Positions 34,200-46,843 are shown, counted from the first letter of the stretch. The stretch: 64,000 nt of DNA from Amorphophallus konjac (GCA_022559845.1 CM040126.1:226182641-226246640); one strand, 5' to 3'. The notes: generated from the sequence alone by a model not told the origin. Translations and numbers: made by a program.

Positions 34200-35313
34200 T
34201 TTTGCTTGCAGGTATGCCTGGCAGCCAATCAAAACAGATGGTACCTTGACAGTGGCTGCTCCAGGCACATGACTGGGGATAAAGATAAATTTTGCATGCT
34301 GGTTGAAAAGGATGTTGGTCATGTTACTTTTTGAGGTAATACAAAAGGCAAAATCATTGGGACAGGTAAAGTAGGTAAGTGCTCTTCCTATTGCATTGAG
34401 GAAGTATTATTAGTTGAAGGGCTTGCCTATAATTTGCTTAGCATTAGTCAGCTATGTGATAAAGGCCATAAGGTAGTTTTTGACTCTCTTGCATGCACAA
34501 TCTTTCAACCTAATTCTGAAACTGTCAAATTTACTGGTAAAAGAGTCAATAATATCTACATGGTAGACTTAGATGATGCAGCACACACAAACTTATGCCT
34601 TACTGTTAATAAGGATGACTTAGTCTACCTTTGGCATCGTAGGTTAGGTCATGCTAGCTATAATATGCTGCACAAACTAAACAAACATAGCATGGTAAGA
34701 GATCTCCCTGAAATTTCCTTCAAGATAAACAATACAATTTGTGAGGCATGTACCCAATGCAAGCAAACTAGAAAGTCATTTAAATCCAGAACTGAAAGCA
34801 TGTCTTCTAAACCATTTGAGCTGATTCATATGTATTTGTTTGGACCATCTATGTCAGCTAGCTTATCAGGTAGAAGATATGGTTATGTTATAGTAGATGA
34901 CTTCTCTAGATTTACCTGATTATTTTTCCTGACTCACAAGAATGATTATTTTAAAGAATTTTAGGAATTTTACCATAATATAAAATAGACTGGTGAGCAT
35001 TCAATTCTGAATATTTTGTCTGATCATGGTGGTGAGTTTGAAAACTCACAGTTTGATGATTTCTGCAAGGAAAATGGGATCAACCATAAGTTCTCTTCTC
35101 CAAGGACTTCAGAGCAGAATGGAGTAGTTGAAAGGAGAAATAGAACATTGGTGGAAATGGCTAGAACAATGCTGGTTGAAGGGAATCTACCTAGAAGGTT
35201 TTGGGTTGAGGCAGTGAACACTTCATGTCGTATCATTAACAGAGCCCTGGTAAGACCTTCTACTCAAAAGACTCCATACGAGATTCTCAAAGGTAAGAAA
35301 CCTTCAATAGCAT
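34200..35313 (+). pseudogene. pol: S2 pol, part 1 (protease to integrase)
   Basis: Protease motif LDSGCSRHMTGD is intact (34241-34280). A TGA at 34332 follows. GAG-pre-integrase has WHRRLGHASYN...CTQCKQTRKSF. In the integrase core the first catalytic position reads HMYLFGP where S3 has HIDLF, so Asp became Tyr. The second aspartate ([10 protein letters not shown]) and the glutamate (GVVERRNRT) are present. Further stops: TGA near 34917, TAG near 34961 and 34985. The frame meets T2 at KKPSIA and resumes at 58344. Confidence 0.82.
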
Positions 35314-38300
35314 TGTAACACCCCGATTTATTAATGAATAGAAAATTATGCGAAATTAATAAGAAATCCATTAAGAGAGAAAGGATAAGTAAAATTTTGA
35401 CCAAATTATAAAAATATGGAAAAATTATAATCTTATAGTGGATAAAACATTTAGTAAAATTATCTTCTACGACCAACCAAAATAAAATTCCTAAAGAAGC
35501 TGAATTAGTTGATTATGGCCCAAATCAACACTTAGCTTAATCGGACCTTCAATCGTGAAATTTGAGCCCAATACTTAATCATTTTATCTCAAACAAGATG
35601 CAAATGAACGGTGAGGATTAGTAGAACTTTTCCCGTCTTGTTATTCTCCAAAACCCTAACCCTAGGAGGTGTATTTGGCGGCGCAACGGTGGCGTTAACC
35701 CTATCCGGTGTGATTCGCTCATGTCTGCGGTGTGTGGACTCTATCTCCACGATTAGAACTCTCCAGATACCATTAAACCTATAAAAATGAACCTCAGCCA
35801 CCCTAGAATCGTTTAGATGCTGTGGCGGCTGGCGAGGACATAGGACGGGGGAGAATTCCGGCGATTACCGACGGTGTGTTCCTAGCGCGATCGGCAACCA
35901 TCTTCCACCTTCGTCCTTCGATTAAGGTAGGTGATAGCAGGCCAAACTCTAAGTGTTATACATGGTTAGAAGCGTCATCGTGTCCTCTTTCTTTTGATCT
36001 AAAAGGCCCTAAATTTTGTGTAGTATCTTGCGAGAATTTTTAGTTTTAATGGAAGCAAGTCATAATTAGGGTTAACTATGTTCCACCTTGGTTTAAGTAG
36101 GGACTTCAGGGACTAAACATTCAATTGATCATGCCATCTTGTATAAAATTTTGTGCTCGTTCTATTGGTTGTGAAAGCCCCAATTTTTATGCTCTCTATA
36201 GTGTGTATTTAGTTATAGTAGCTAACCCTAGCCAAACTTGCCAGAGGTGGACAAGGCGAAGGTAGCCGAGATTGTTCTGGGATAAGCGGCCATGCGATAG
36301 ACCGCTTGTCTATATGCACGGCCAACTCCTGACCGCCTATGTTGTTTGTGTTATTATAATTTCATGAGATTAACGGCTAGATCAGAACCGCTCAAAGACC
36401 GATGCGGCCATCCATAAACCGCTCATCTCCTATCTAACCTCTGGTCTACAGGGCATGAACGGCCTGTGGAACGACTGCACAGGCCTTTGAAAGGTTTTGG
36501 ATGAACCGTTCTTCTTCCCATAACTGTGTTAATTTTGAAATCTAGCATGTTTCATCCCTAGTCTTAATGATAGGCTAGCAACCAACAAGTAAATGGAACA
36601 TATGGGAGATTAAAATTATAATTTCTTGTTCATTTTTATCATGACATTGGTTTATTATTTCAATAAAGTTAATTTCAAACATGATTATATATACCAAGAT
36701 ATTAGGGATGTTTGACAGTCGTTCTACTCCAGTAGGATTGACTGACCGCTACACCAGTTTCTTATGTTTTACTAGTCTCTATTCCTTGTAATGGCTGGGA
36801 CTCTCCGCCGGATACTCCTTCCGTCGGACTAGGACCTCCATTACGGGACCTCCCTTAGTCCCCGCGAGCCTGGGATTCCCACTAGGACGCCGGGCAGGTT
36901 GTACCACCAAGACTTGAACCTGTCACGTGATCGAACCGCTTGGATTGTTGTGTTGTGAGTCACGGCTCAATTGGGACCAACTAAGTCTTGAATGGCCGAA
37001 ATCGGACCGTTTGTCTCAGTGGGCGGCCCATTAAAGACCGTGCATCCTTGGCTAATTTCCATTTAATGATGGTCGATTAACCTTGTTCTTTCTTCGACCA
37101 AATCATGGTTTGAGTAATCCAACAAGCCTTGGACTGACCAGTGGAAAGTGGGCTGGACCCTGGTTCAGTTCTGCCCCACCTATGGTAGCCCGGAGCCCAT
37201 TTTGGGTGGATTTCTAGTTTACTAGTCAGGCCCAGTTGAGCAGACTGTCTAGGCCCGTTTATCCTGTTCTTGGGCTTCAAGTCCTTCTGGCCATGTGCGG
37301 CCCGTTCTTGACTGTCTATACTAGTTGAAAGGCCCATTGCTGACAGTTCTTCTCTAAGAGCGGCCCAAAATGGTCCGTTTATCCTTGACTTCGGTGAGGC
37401 TGATCTTCGGCCCAGTTCTTTCCTGAATGGCCCAGTTGAGACCGTATATCCTCTGAGCGGCCCAATTTGGACCGCGTATCACCCAGAATTGATTTTTTCG
37501 TGTTTCATGATTTTGAATCCAAGGACCTGTTGGTTCTTGATAATTTGAACTTTCTGGGTAAAGTATCTCTTCAACTTATCCTTGGGTTTTCCGAGGTAAG
37601 TTATACCCGGATATATTGGCCATTTAACTTGATTAATGTCTAGACATAACTTGGGATCTTGGATCCACTAAATCAATACCAACGCATCATAAGGGCCCGG
37701 TCTGGTCCTAGGAGGAGCGCCCGAAAGTACTTGTGCCCCGGGGAGTTTGTAATGACATGGTGAGGCATTAAACCGAGTGCATGATTAGCGTGATGTCTAC
37801 GACACAATCTATTGCTTGAATCTTGCTTGACTTTGTTATTTCTTGATTGTTGGCCAAATTCCAGTTACATCATGTTCTTGATCTTGCACTTTCTTTTTAT
37901 GCTACTTTGCCACGTCGTCTTCCCTTTTCTTTTCGTTCATATTCAGTATAATTGGTTAATCACTTAAACTTGCCTGTTATTACCTACTGAGCATTCGCTC
38001 ACCTAGTTGTTTCCCCCGTTTTTCAGGTAGCTCAGGTGAGGATTCGCAAACTGATGGGGATGGGCCAGAGTGACGACCCTAGAGCGAACCTGTTGGACAA
38101 ACTTGAAGAGTCATCTAGAGTTTATTTGTGTCTAGTTATGTTCTAGAAAGTGTGTCTGGTAAGAGTGTAATGGAATCAGTGGTTGTAATAGTGTCAAGTG
38201 AATGTTATGTTGGAAGTCTTTCTTAAGTTGGTTTGATGAGAACGATGTAATCGATCATTTAAATGTTTATTTAGAATAGTGGAGTTATTTTCTGTTCATG

Positions 38301-38405
38301 GTATTGTGTTGATATTTTAGCTTTAGTGTAGCATGTCTAAAAATGAGCATAATATTATTAATTGTTTCTACTGCCAGTCCCCATATTCCGCGTCGGGTCG
38401 TGACA
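35314..38405 (+). repeat. T2 left LTR
   Basis: 3092 bp, starting TGTAACACCCCG and ending GTCGTGACA. It contains the GCGGCC...GACCG motif array (36270-37490). A promoter cannot be assigned with confidence. About 3.08 kb of the right LTR matches it with a few per cent difference by eye. Confidence 0.92.
36270..37490. repeat. GCGGCC...GACCGC motif array in the T2 LTR
   Basis: A dozen or so units of form (a/g)cggcc(c), 7-12 variable bases, gaccg(c/t), usually followed by ttatc or tatatcc. Examples begin near 36285, 36319, 36371, 36401, 36991, 37021, 37361, 37427 and 37456. The right LTR has the same set at 43600-44780 with individual units altered or lost (for example near 44770). Confidence 0.78.
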
Positions 38406-38411
38406 GTTAGG

Positions 38412-38424
38412 TGGTATCAGAGCC
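38412..38424 (+). other. T2 primer-binding site (initiator tRNA-Met)
   Basis: tggtatcagagcc, six bases after the LTR end. Confidence 0.85.
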
Positions 38425-38619
38425 TAGGTTTCTAATATTCCTAGGTTTTCTAAGTTCCAGGATTCTAAGTGATGTTGTAGGACCTATAACCTTGTTATAA
38501 GTCTAAGGACCCAACCTAGTGAGATTTGGGTAGAGACTTGGGTTTAGTTAATAGTCTAATTCTAAAACTATTCCTTCCAAATGATCCTAAAATAATCTAT
38601 TCCATGTGTAGGATTTTCA

Positions 38620-39600
38620 ATGGCGGCAGAACGTGCCCAATGGCAAGATATGCAGCGAACGGTTCAAGGACTTACTCGGGGCTTGCAGCAAGTGGCCCAA
38701 GGAGGAGCAGCGAACCACCGAGCTGGCGACCTTCACCGAAACTTCCGTGGGATGAATCCCCCACGTTTTGGTGGCTCGACCGATCCCGATGAAGCCGAGC
38801 ACTGGCTGAAAGAGATGGAACGGATTTTTGAGGTGAGGTAGTGCAATGATCAGGAGCGTGTTCTTTTAACGATTTTCCAGCTGGAACGTGATGCAAGAAC
38901 ATGGTGGGAGGTAGTGAAAGCTACCCTTGAAGATAGACAAGTTACATGGAAGGAGTTCAAGGACCTCTTTAATGGTAAATATTTTTTTGATGGAGTTCAA
39001 GAAAAGAAAGCGGCAGAATTTGCTGCCCTAAAATAGCGAAATCTTTCTGTAGCCGAGTATGAAGCTCAGTTTTCTAGGCTATCTCGTTATGCTACTCACT
39101 TGATATCTACGGAGAAGATGAAGGCCAAGCATTTTCTCAACGGATTGAAGCTACAACATATTAACCAATTGGCACCAATGGAAATTCAAACTTATACTGA
39201 GATGGTGAGAAAAGCTCAAGTCTTGGAAGACACCTTAGAGATGACGGAGAGAATCCGTGGAAAGGGTGCTAAGAAGGAACAAACTACTGGTTCCGGGAAT
39301 TCCAAACCCGATAATAGCAAGAAAAGGCCCAATGGTGGGTCTGGTTCGTGGAAGGGCAAGATGTCGAAGAGTGAAGATAAGAAGCATGGCCCTGTTGTAC
39401 CATTCAAGGGCTTGTGTAAGTATTGTGACCGTCCAGGTCACAAGATGAAAGAGTGCTGGTGCAAGCTGGGCGCCTGTCTACGCTGTGTTAGTAGGGACCA
39501 TCGTATTCCTGAGTGTCCCCTTTTGTCAGATCAAGCTACCCCGACTAAGCCGCAAACAAATAAGAAGCAGCAGGGTAAGCTCCAAGTCCTACAAGAAGAT
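38620..39600 (+). pseudogene. gag: T2 gag
   Basis: The start MAAERAQWQDMQ at 38620 is the first Met of the gag frame. The gag domain includes FRGMNPPRFGGSTDPDEAEHWLKEMERIF, LERDARTWWEVVKA, WKEFKDLFNGKYF and AEYEAQFSRLSRYA. The basic linker is rich in Lys/Gly/Ser. Two knuckles follow: CKYCDRPGHKMKECW (about 39414-39458) and CLRCVSRDHRIPEC. TAG stops at 38839 and 39034 break it; both sit where Gln is usual. Confidence 0.85.
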
Positions 39601-42558
39601 GATGCAGGAACCACCGAGGAGGGTGGACTCGTTGAAGGTACTCTTATTATACATGATAAGCCGACATTTATTTTATTCGATACCGGAGCAACTCATTCCT
39701 TCGTTTCTCAGAAATTTGCTAAGTCTTTATCTGTGAAGCCAGTCTTGATGAATTCATCGTTAGAAATTTCAACTCCTATTGGTTCCAGTTCAGCATTTAA
39801 GTATTTCTATCCTTCTAGTAAGGTTATGATTAATGAACAGAACTTGCCAGCTGACTTAGTTTGTATGGATATGAAGGATTATGATGTAATTCTAGGAGCA
39901 GATTGGTTAGCTAAATATGAGGCCAATGTCCATTGCAGTTCTAGCTCTGTGTCCTTTTCTGGGCACCATGGACTTTCTTTTATAGGGGTTAGGCACCATA
40001 AGTCTGTGCCACTTATTTCGACTCTTCAAGCTGATAAGTTGATGAGGAGAGGATGTCAGACTTTTCTAGCCTTTGTTTATGTGACCCCTGAGAGGAAGAT
40101 TGAGATTAAGGATATTCCTGTCGTTCAAGATTTTCCAGATGTCTTTCTTGAAGAATTGCCAGGACTTCTGCCGGAGAGAGAGGTTATCTTTTATATTAAT
40201 TTAATTTTTAGCACGACCCCTATTTCTAAAGCCCCCTATCGTATGTCCCCTGTAGAGCTGAGGGAATCGAAGCAATAGTTGATGGAATTACTTGAGAAGG
40301 GGTTCATTCGTTCAAGTACATCCCCGTTGGGAGCCCCAGTATTGTTCGTCCGGAAGAAGGATGGTTCGATGAGATTGTGCATCGATTATCAGCAATTGAA
40401 CCAGCTGACTATCAAGAATAAATATCCATTGCCAAGGATTGACGAATTATTTGATCAGATAGCGGGAGCTCAGTGTTTTTCTAAGATCGATCTTTGATCA
40501 GGGTACCATCAGTTGCGGATTAAGGATTTCTTTAAAATTGCGGTGCCTTTAACAAGATTGACCCGCAGGGAGAACAAACTTGATTTGTCCGAGGATTGCG
40601 AGAGAAGCTTTCAGACCTTGAAGGAGTGATTAACTACTGCCCCTGTTTTGGCTTTACCATCGGGAGAAGTAGGTTTTGTGGTATACACTCATGCTTCAGG
40701 CATTGGTCTGGGCTGTATGCTCATGCAGCACGGGAAAGTGATAGCCTATTCTTCTAGGCAGTTAAGGAAGCATGAAGAGAACTATCATGTTCATGATTTA
40801 GAACTTGCAGCTATAGTGTTCGCCTTGAAGATATGGAGGCACTACTTGTATGGAGAGACATTTACAGTGTTCTCAGACCAGAAGAGTTTAAAGTATTTAT
40901 TTTCTCAGAAGGAACTCAATATGAGGCAGAGAAGGTGGCTTGAGTATTTAAAGGATTTTGACTAATCCATAGAGTATCATCCTGGAAAGGGTAATGTAGC
41001 GGCGGATGCCTTAAGCCATAAGCCAATAGCTAAGTTGTCAAATCTCATGTTGCAAGAATGGAGACTGCTGGAACATCTAGCTAGTTTGGATCTTAATGTT
41101 GAAAAGGACCGAGTTATGATTGCTCAAATTCAACTTAAACCAGAATTATTGATGGAAATCAAGTCCTTGCAAAACAATGACCCAGAATTAGTAGAGATCA
41201 AGGAAAGCTTGAGTAATAAACCTGATTTCATGGTAGATGACGATGGCAGGTTATTATTTAAGGGAAGGACCTATGTACCTGATGTAGCTGAAATAAGGAA
41301 TAAGATCCTCGAGAAAGCTCATAGATCAAGATACACTATTCATCCTCGAGGTACTAAGATGTTTAAAGATTTGAAAAAATCCTTTTGGTGGCTGAATATG
41401 AAAAGGGAAATTGCAGAAATTGTGAGCAGGTGTTTGGTGTGTCAGTACGTCAAGGCTGAGCATTTCAGTCCTACAGGAAAATTGAAACCACTTAATATAC
41501 CTCAATGGAAGTGGAAAAGTATCGGCATGGATTTTATTATGGGTCTACCGAGGACTCATAGTGGATTTGATGCAATATGGGTTATTGTCGACAGATTGAC
41601 AAAGTCTGCTCATTTCTTGTCTATTAAGTCCAAGCGGACATTTGATGTCTTAGCTGCTTTGTATATGAAAGAAGTTGTAACTGGTATTCCAGTCAGCATT
41701 GTGTCTGATAGAGACCCCAGATTCACTTCACATTTTTGGAAGGGATTGCAAGAGTCTTTGGGAACCCGTCTGAACTTCAGCACTGCTTTTCATCCACAAA
41801 CAGACAGACAAACTAAAAGAACCAACCAGATAGTGGAAGATATGCTTAGAGCATGCATAATTGATTTTGGAGGTTGTTGGAGTGATCACTTGGCTTTGAT
41901 TGAATTCGCCTATAATAACAGTTACCAGTCCGGCATTCAGATGGCTCCGTTTAAGGCTTTGTATGGAAGGAGCTGTCGATCTCCATTATGTTGGGATGAG
42001 GCAGGTGAGAAGCAATGGCTGGGATGAGATCTCATTTCAGAATCATCCAAGAATATCCGTATTATCAGAGACCAGTTGTAAGTAGCACAATCAAGACAGA
42101 AGAGTTATGTTGACAATAGAAGGAGAGCCTTGGAATTTCAGGTCGGTGAGCATGTGTTTCTGAAGGTTTCTCCCACGAGAGGGATTTGAAGGTTTGGCAT
42201 TCAAGGAAAGCTGAGTCTAAGATATGTTAGTCCATTCAAGATTCTGGAAAGAGTGGGGGAGGTCGCTTACCGTTTAGCACTACCACCTCAGTTATCAGGA
42301 GTATACAATGTCTTCCATATATCGATGCTGCGAAAATATATGTATGAACCCACTCATGATATTCAACATGTGGATCTTGAGTTGAAGGAAGATTTGACTT
42401 ATGAAGAAAGGCCTATCAAGATTCTGGATCGTAAGCAGCAGCAGCTCAGGAATCGTTCTATCCCTATGATTAAAGTTCAGTGGAGTCGGCATGGAACTGA
42501 AGAGGCTACTTGGGAGTCAGAAGGTATCATGCGAAAGTAGTATCCCTACTTATTCTAG
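39601..42558 (+). pseudogene. pol: T2 pol, RT core deleted, integrase Glu to Lys
   Basis: Protease LFDTGATHSFVS (about 39673) and the phrase LGADWLAKYEANV are intact. Reverse transcriptase begins normally ([19 protein letters not shown]...SKIDL). After SGYHQLRIKD it jumps to FFKIAVPLTRLT, losing about 128 codons that in T1 hold [12 protein letters not shown] and the catalytic VDD. The deletion is in frame. RNase H ([25 protein letters not shown]) and integrase (H2C2; MDFIMG; SDRDPRF) follow. Thirty-five residues after the second Asp, codon 41815-41817 is Lys where T1 has the catalytic Glu. Stops: TAG 40276, TGA 40495, TGA 40627, TAA 40963, TGA 42025, TAA near 42079, TGA near 42187, TAG 42538. 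The natural end is TAG at 42556. Confidence 0.88.
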
Positions 42559-42616
42559 GTGAGCTATCTCACTCCCCGTTTATGTTAACGCAGTGAATTT
42601 GGAGGACCAAATTCCT

Positions 42617-42631
42617 TAAAGTGGGGGAGGG
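42617..42631 (+). other. T2 polypurine tract
   Basis: taaagtgggggaggg ends exactly at the base before the right LTR. Confidence 0.85.
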
Positions 42632-45091
42632 TGTAACACCCCGATTTATTAATGAATAGAAAATTATGCAAAATTAATAAGAAATCCCTTAAGAAAGAAA
42701 GGATAAGTAAAATTTTGACCAAATCATAAAAATCTAGAAAAATCATAATCTTATAGTGGATAAAACGTTTAGTAAAATTGTCTTCTACAACCAACCCAAA
42801 TAAAATTTTTAAACAAGCCGAATTAGCTGATTAAGGCCCAAATCAACACTTAGCTTAATCGGACCTTCAATCGTGAAATTTGAGCCCAATACTTAATCAT
42901 TTTATCTCAAACCAGATGCAAATGAATGGTGAGGATTAGTAGAACTTTTCCCCACTTGTTATTCTCTGAAACCCTAACCCTAGGAGGTGTATTTGGCGGC
43001 ACAACGGCGGCGTTAACCCTATCCGGCGCGATTCACGCATGTTCGTGGTGTGTGGACTCTATCTCCACGATTAGAACTCTCCAGATACAATTAAACCTAT
43101 AAAATGAATCTCAGCCACCCTAGAATTGCTTAGATGCTGTGGCGGTCGGCGGGGACCTCGGACGGGAGAGAATTTCGGCGATTACCGACGATGTGTTCCT
43201 AGCGCGATCGACAACCATCTTCCACCTTCGTCCTTCGATTAAGGTAGGTGATAGCAGACCAAACTCTAAGTGTTATACATGGTTAGAAGCGTCATCGTGT
43301 CCTCTTTCTTTTGATCTAAAAAGCCCATAATTTCGTGTAGTATCCTGCGAGAAATTTTAGTTTTAATGGAAGCATGTCATAATTAGGGTTAACTATGTTC
43401 CACCTTGGTTTAAGTAGGGATTTCAGGGACTAAGCATTCAATTGATCATGCCATCTTGTATAAAATTTTGTGCTCATTCTATTGGTTGTGAAAGCCCCAA
43501 TTTTTATGCTCTCTATAGTGTGTATTTTGTTATAGTAGCTAACCCTAGCCAAACTCGCCAGAGGTGGGCAAGGCGAAGGTAGCCGAGATTATTCTGGGAT
43601 AAGCGGCCATGTGATAGACCGCTTGTCTATATGAACGGCCAACTCCTGATCGCCTATGTTTTTTGCGTTATTATAATTTCATGAGATGAACGGCTAGATC
43701 AGAACCGCTCAAAGACCCATGCGGCCATCCATAAACCGCTCATCTCCTGTCTGACCACTGGTCTACAGGGCATGAACGGCCTGTGGAACAACCGCACAGG
43801 CCTTTGAAAGGTTCTGAATGAACCGTTCTTCTTCCCAGAACTGTGTTAATTTTGAAATCTAGCATGTTTCATCCCTAGTCTTAATGATAGGCTAGCAACC
43901 AACAAGTAAATGGAACATATGGGAGATTAAAATTATAATTTCTTGTTCATTTTTATCATGACATTGGTTTATTATTTCAATAATGTTAATTTCAAACATG
44001 ATTATATGAACCATGATATTAGAGATGTTTGACAGTCGTTCTACTCCGGTAGGATTGACTGACCGCTACACTGGTTTCTGATGTTTTACTAGCCTCTATT
44101 CCTTGTAATACTTGGGACTCTCTGCCGGATTCTCCTTCTGTCGGACTAGGACCTCCATTACAGGACGTCCGTAAGTCCCCGTGAGCCTAGGATTCCCACT
44201 AGGATGCCGGGCAGGTTGTGCCACCAAGACCTGAAGCTGTCACGTTATCGAATCGCTTGGATTGTTGTGTTGTGAGTCATGGCTCAATTGGGACCAACTG
44301 AGTCTTGAACGGCCGGAATCGGACCGTTTGTCACAGTGGGTGGCCCATTAAAGACCGTGCATCACTGGCTAATTGCCATTTAATGATGGTCAATTAACCT
44401 TGTTCTTTCTTTGACAAAATCATGGTTTGAGCAATCCAACAAGCCCTGGACTGACCAGTGGAAAGTGGGCTGGACCCTGGCTCAGTTTTTCCCCACCTAT
44501 GGCAGCCCGGAGGCCATTTTGGGTGGATTTCTCGTTTACTAGTCTGGCCCAGATGAGCGGACTGTCTTGGCCCGTTTATCCTGTTCTTGGGCTTCAAGTC
44601 CTTCTGGCCATGTGCGGCCCATTCTTTACCATCTATACTAGTTGAAAGGCCCATTGCAGACCGTTCTACTCTAAGAGCGGCCCAAAATGGTTCGTTTATC
44701 CTTGACTTAGTGCGGCTAATCTTCGGCCCAGTTCTTTCCTGAACGGCCCAGTTGAGACCGTATATCCTCTAAGCATCCCACTGCGTATCACCCAGAATTG
44801 ATTTTTTCGTGTTTCATGATTTTGAATCCAAGGACCTGTTGGTTCTTGATAATTTGAACTTTCTGGGTAAAGTATCTCTTCAACTTATCCTTGGGTTTTC
44901 TGAGGTAAGTTATACCTGGATATATTGGCCATTTAACTTGATTAATGTCTAGACATAACTTGGGATCTTGGATCCACTAAATCAATGCCAATGCATCATA
45001 TGGGCCCGGTCTGGTCCTAGGAGGAGCGCCCGAAAGTACTTGTGCCCTGGGGAGTTTGTAATGACTTGGTGAGGCCTTACACCGAGTGCAT
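42632..45091 (+). repeat. T2 right LTR, first part
   Basis: Copy of 35314-37786, including the motif array (43600-44780). It stops at ccgagtgcat, where S3 is inserted, and the rest follows at 57722. Confidence 0.92.
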
Positions 45092-45257
45092 TGTTGTGAC
45101 TCCTCTGTGTTGATGGTGTTGACATGTAACTTTACTTCATATGGCAACACATTGTTTTGATTGATTGGCAACACTGTTTATGTTTTGATGAAATTACTTT
45201 TATCAGATTGTCTGTGTGTTCTATGCATTCTATCTTGTTTTCACACTGAACACACAC

Positions 45258-46745
45258 TCAAAGTCTATACATTGCTACAGTAACGTAAGTCTGTACACTG
45301 TCCGTGTCTCTTGCAGCATCCTAGCAAGTGTGTACATTCCCTATCGATTGCAAAGTTTATACATTGTTATGGGTCGACCCCATGTTCTCATTAGTCGACT
45401 CATCTGTTTGTGCATAGTCTACACATTGCCCGTCGTTGCAAAGTCCATACATCCACAGTGCATTGCATAGTCTATGCACTACACGTTCAAGATCAAAGTA
45501 TATACATTGCTACATTACCTGCTAGAGTGAAGTCTGTACAGCCGAAGCACACATATCAAGTCTATACTTTGAACCTACTGTGCAAGTCCACACATTGGCC
45601 TCCAGGCTTGAAAGTTTGTACATTGGACTGCGTCAACTCATTGCATTGACATACACTGTAGCGTCAACTCATTGCATTGGCTAAGTCTATACACTGTCCG
45701 TCTCATTTAGAGTCTAAGGCAAAGTCTGTACATTGGACGGTGTCAGGCGAAGTCTGTACATTGAGCGTCTCAATGAGCGTCTCATGTAAGTCCATACATT
45801 GGACTGTAGCATGCATTTGTCAATGGCATATAAGTCTGTACAGTGGACCGTCTTCCTTAGCGTCTTGATCTTCCAAGTCTATACAGGCTTCTGTTTTACA
45901 AAGTCTGTACATTGGTCTCAGACTCCAAAGTCTATACATCGCATGTTGACTGCAAAGTCTATGCAGAACTCAAGAGTTCGAAGTCTATACATTCATTCAC
46001 TGTAGCTTGCACGTGGTAAAGTCTGTACATTGGCCTCCATGCCTCAAGTCTATATATTGGACTGTTTGGCCAAGTCTGTACATCGCTGTTTGCCAAAGTC
46101 TGTGCATTGGCATCTGTTCCTTCGTTGCGATTCAAAGTCTGCACATTGGGTTATTTACCTACGTTCAGCTTTGAAGTCTATACATCGATGCCTTTACCTA
46201 CGTTGCAGTTCAAAGTCTATACAGTCGATGTTTTCCATTGCTTCAAGTCTATATAGCCGTTCTTTTAGAAAGTCTATACATCGGTCTTCACCTCAAGTCT
46301 GTACAGTCCTTTGTTGACAAGTCTTCACATCGTGAAGTCTATACACTCAACTCCTTCACATATTGCAAAGTCTGTACATTGCATTCATCAGTCGTGAAGT
46401 CTATACATCGCTTGTCTTCATTCGAGTCTCATGAAGTATGTACATCGTGCATCAGTTCTGAAGTCTATACATCGTCTGTCTTCATTTGAGTCTCATTGAA
46501 GTCTAAACATTGCATCTTCTCACTGAAGTCTACACATTGCATCTTCATTCATGAAGTCTACACATTGCATCTTCATTTACGAAGTCTGTACATTGCATTG
46601 ATCTTCACTTAGTCTATACATTGACAGTCTTCGTATCACCTAAGTCTGTACGGTAGTTACTTCATACAGCAAGTCTGTACATCGCTTTCACTTATATGAA
46701 GTCTATACAACGCAGTTCTTCTGATAAGTCTATACAGAGTTGTTA
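45258..46745. repeat. aagtctatacattg array, 5' LTR of S3
   Basis: I counted about 46 copies of aa(a)gtct(a/g)taca(t/c)(t/c)g in the 5' LTR, mean spacing near 32 bases, with unrelated sequence between. One more copy is at 46977, inside the transcribed leader. The commonest variation is A/G at the seventh base (tata or tgta) and ttg/tcg at the end. Open frames through the array (for example 45410-46317) merely translate the motif as KSIHW/KVYTL. Confidence 0.9.
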
Positions 46746-46843
46746 TTTAATCTGATCATCCGATACTCTATCTGACAGGGATTCTCTACTGAGATTGCTG
46801 ACATGGCTCGTGATCCCAGGAGAACGAGGTGTGCAGATGCTGA

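Noticed and set aside
45410..46317. ORFs translating as KSIHW/KVYTL repeat peptides (also 55339-56403, 60141-61636 minus)
   Set aside because: Open frames arise because the nucleotide motif lacks stops in some phases; frames change along the array and no start or domain supports translation.
45258..46745. CRISPR-like array (short repeats with unique spacers)
   Set aside because: Repeats are only about 14 bp, degenerate and irregularly spaced, sit inside an LTR of a plant retrotransposon and have no cas genes.
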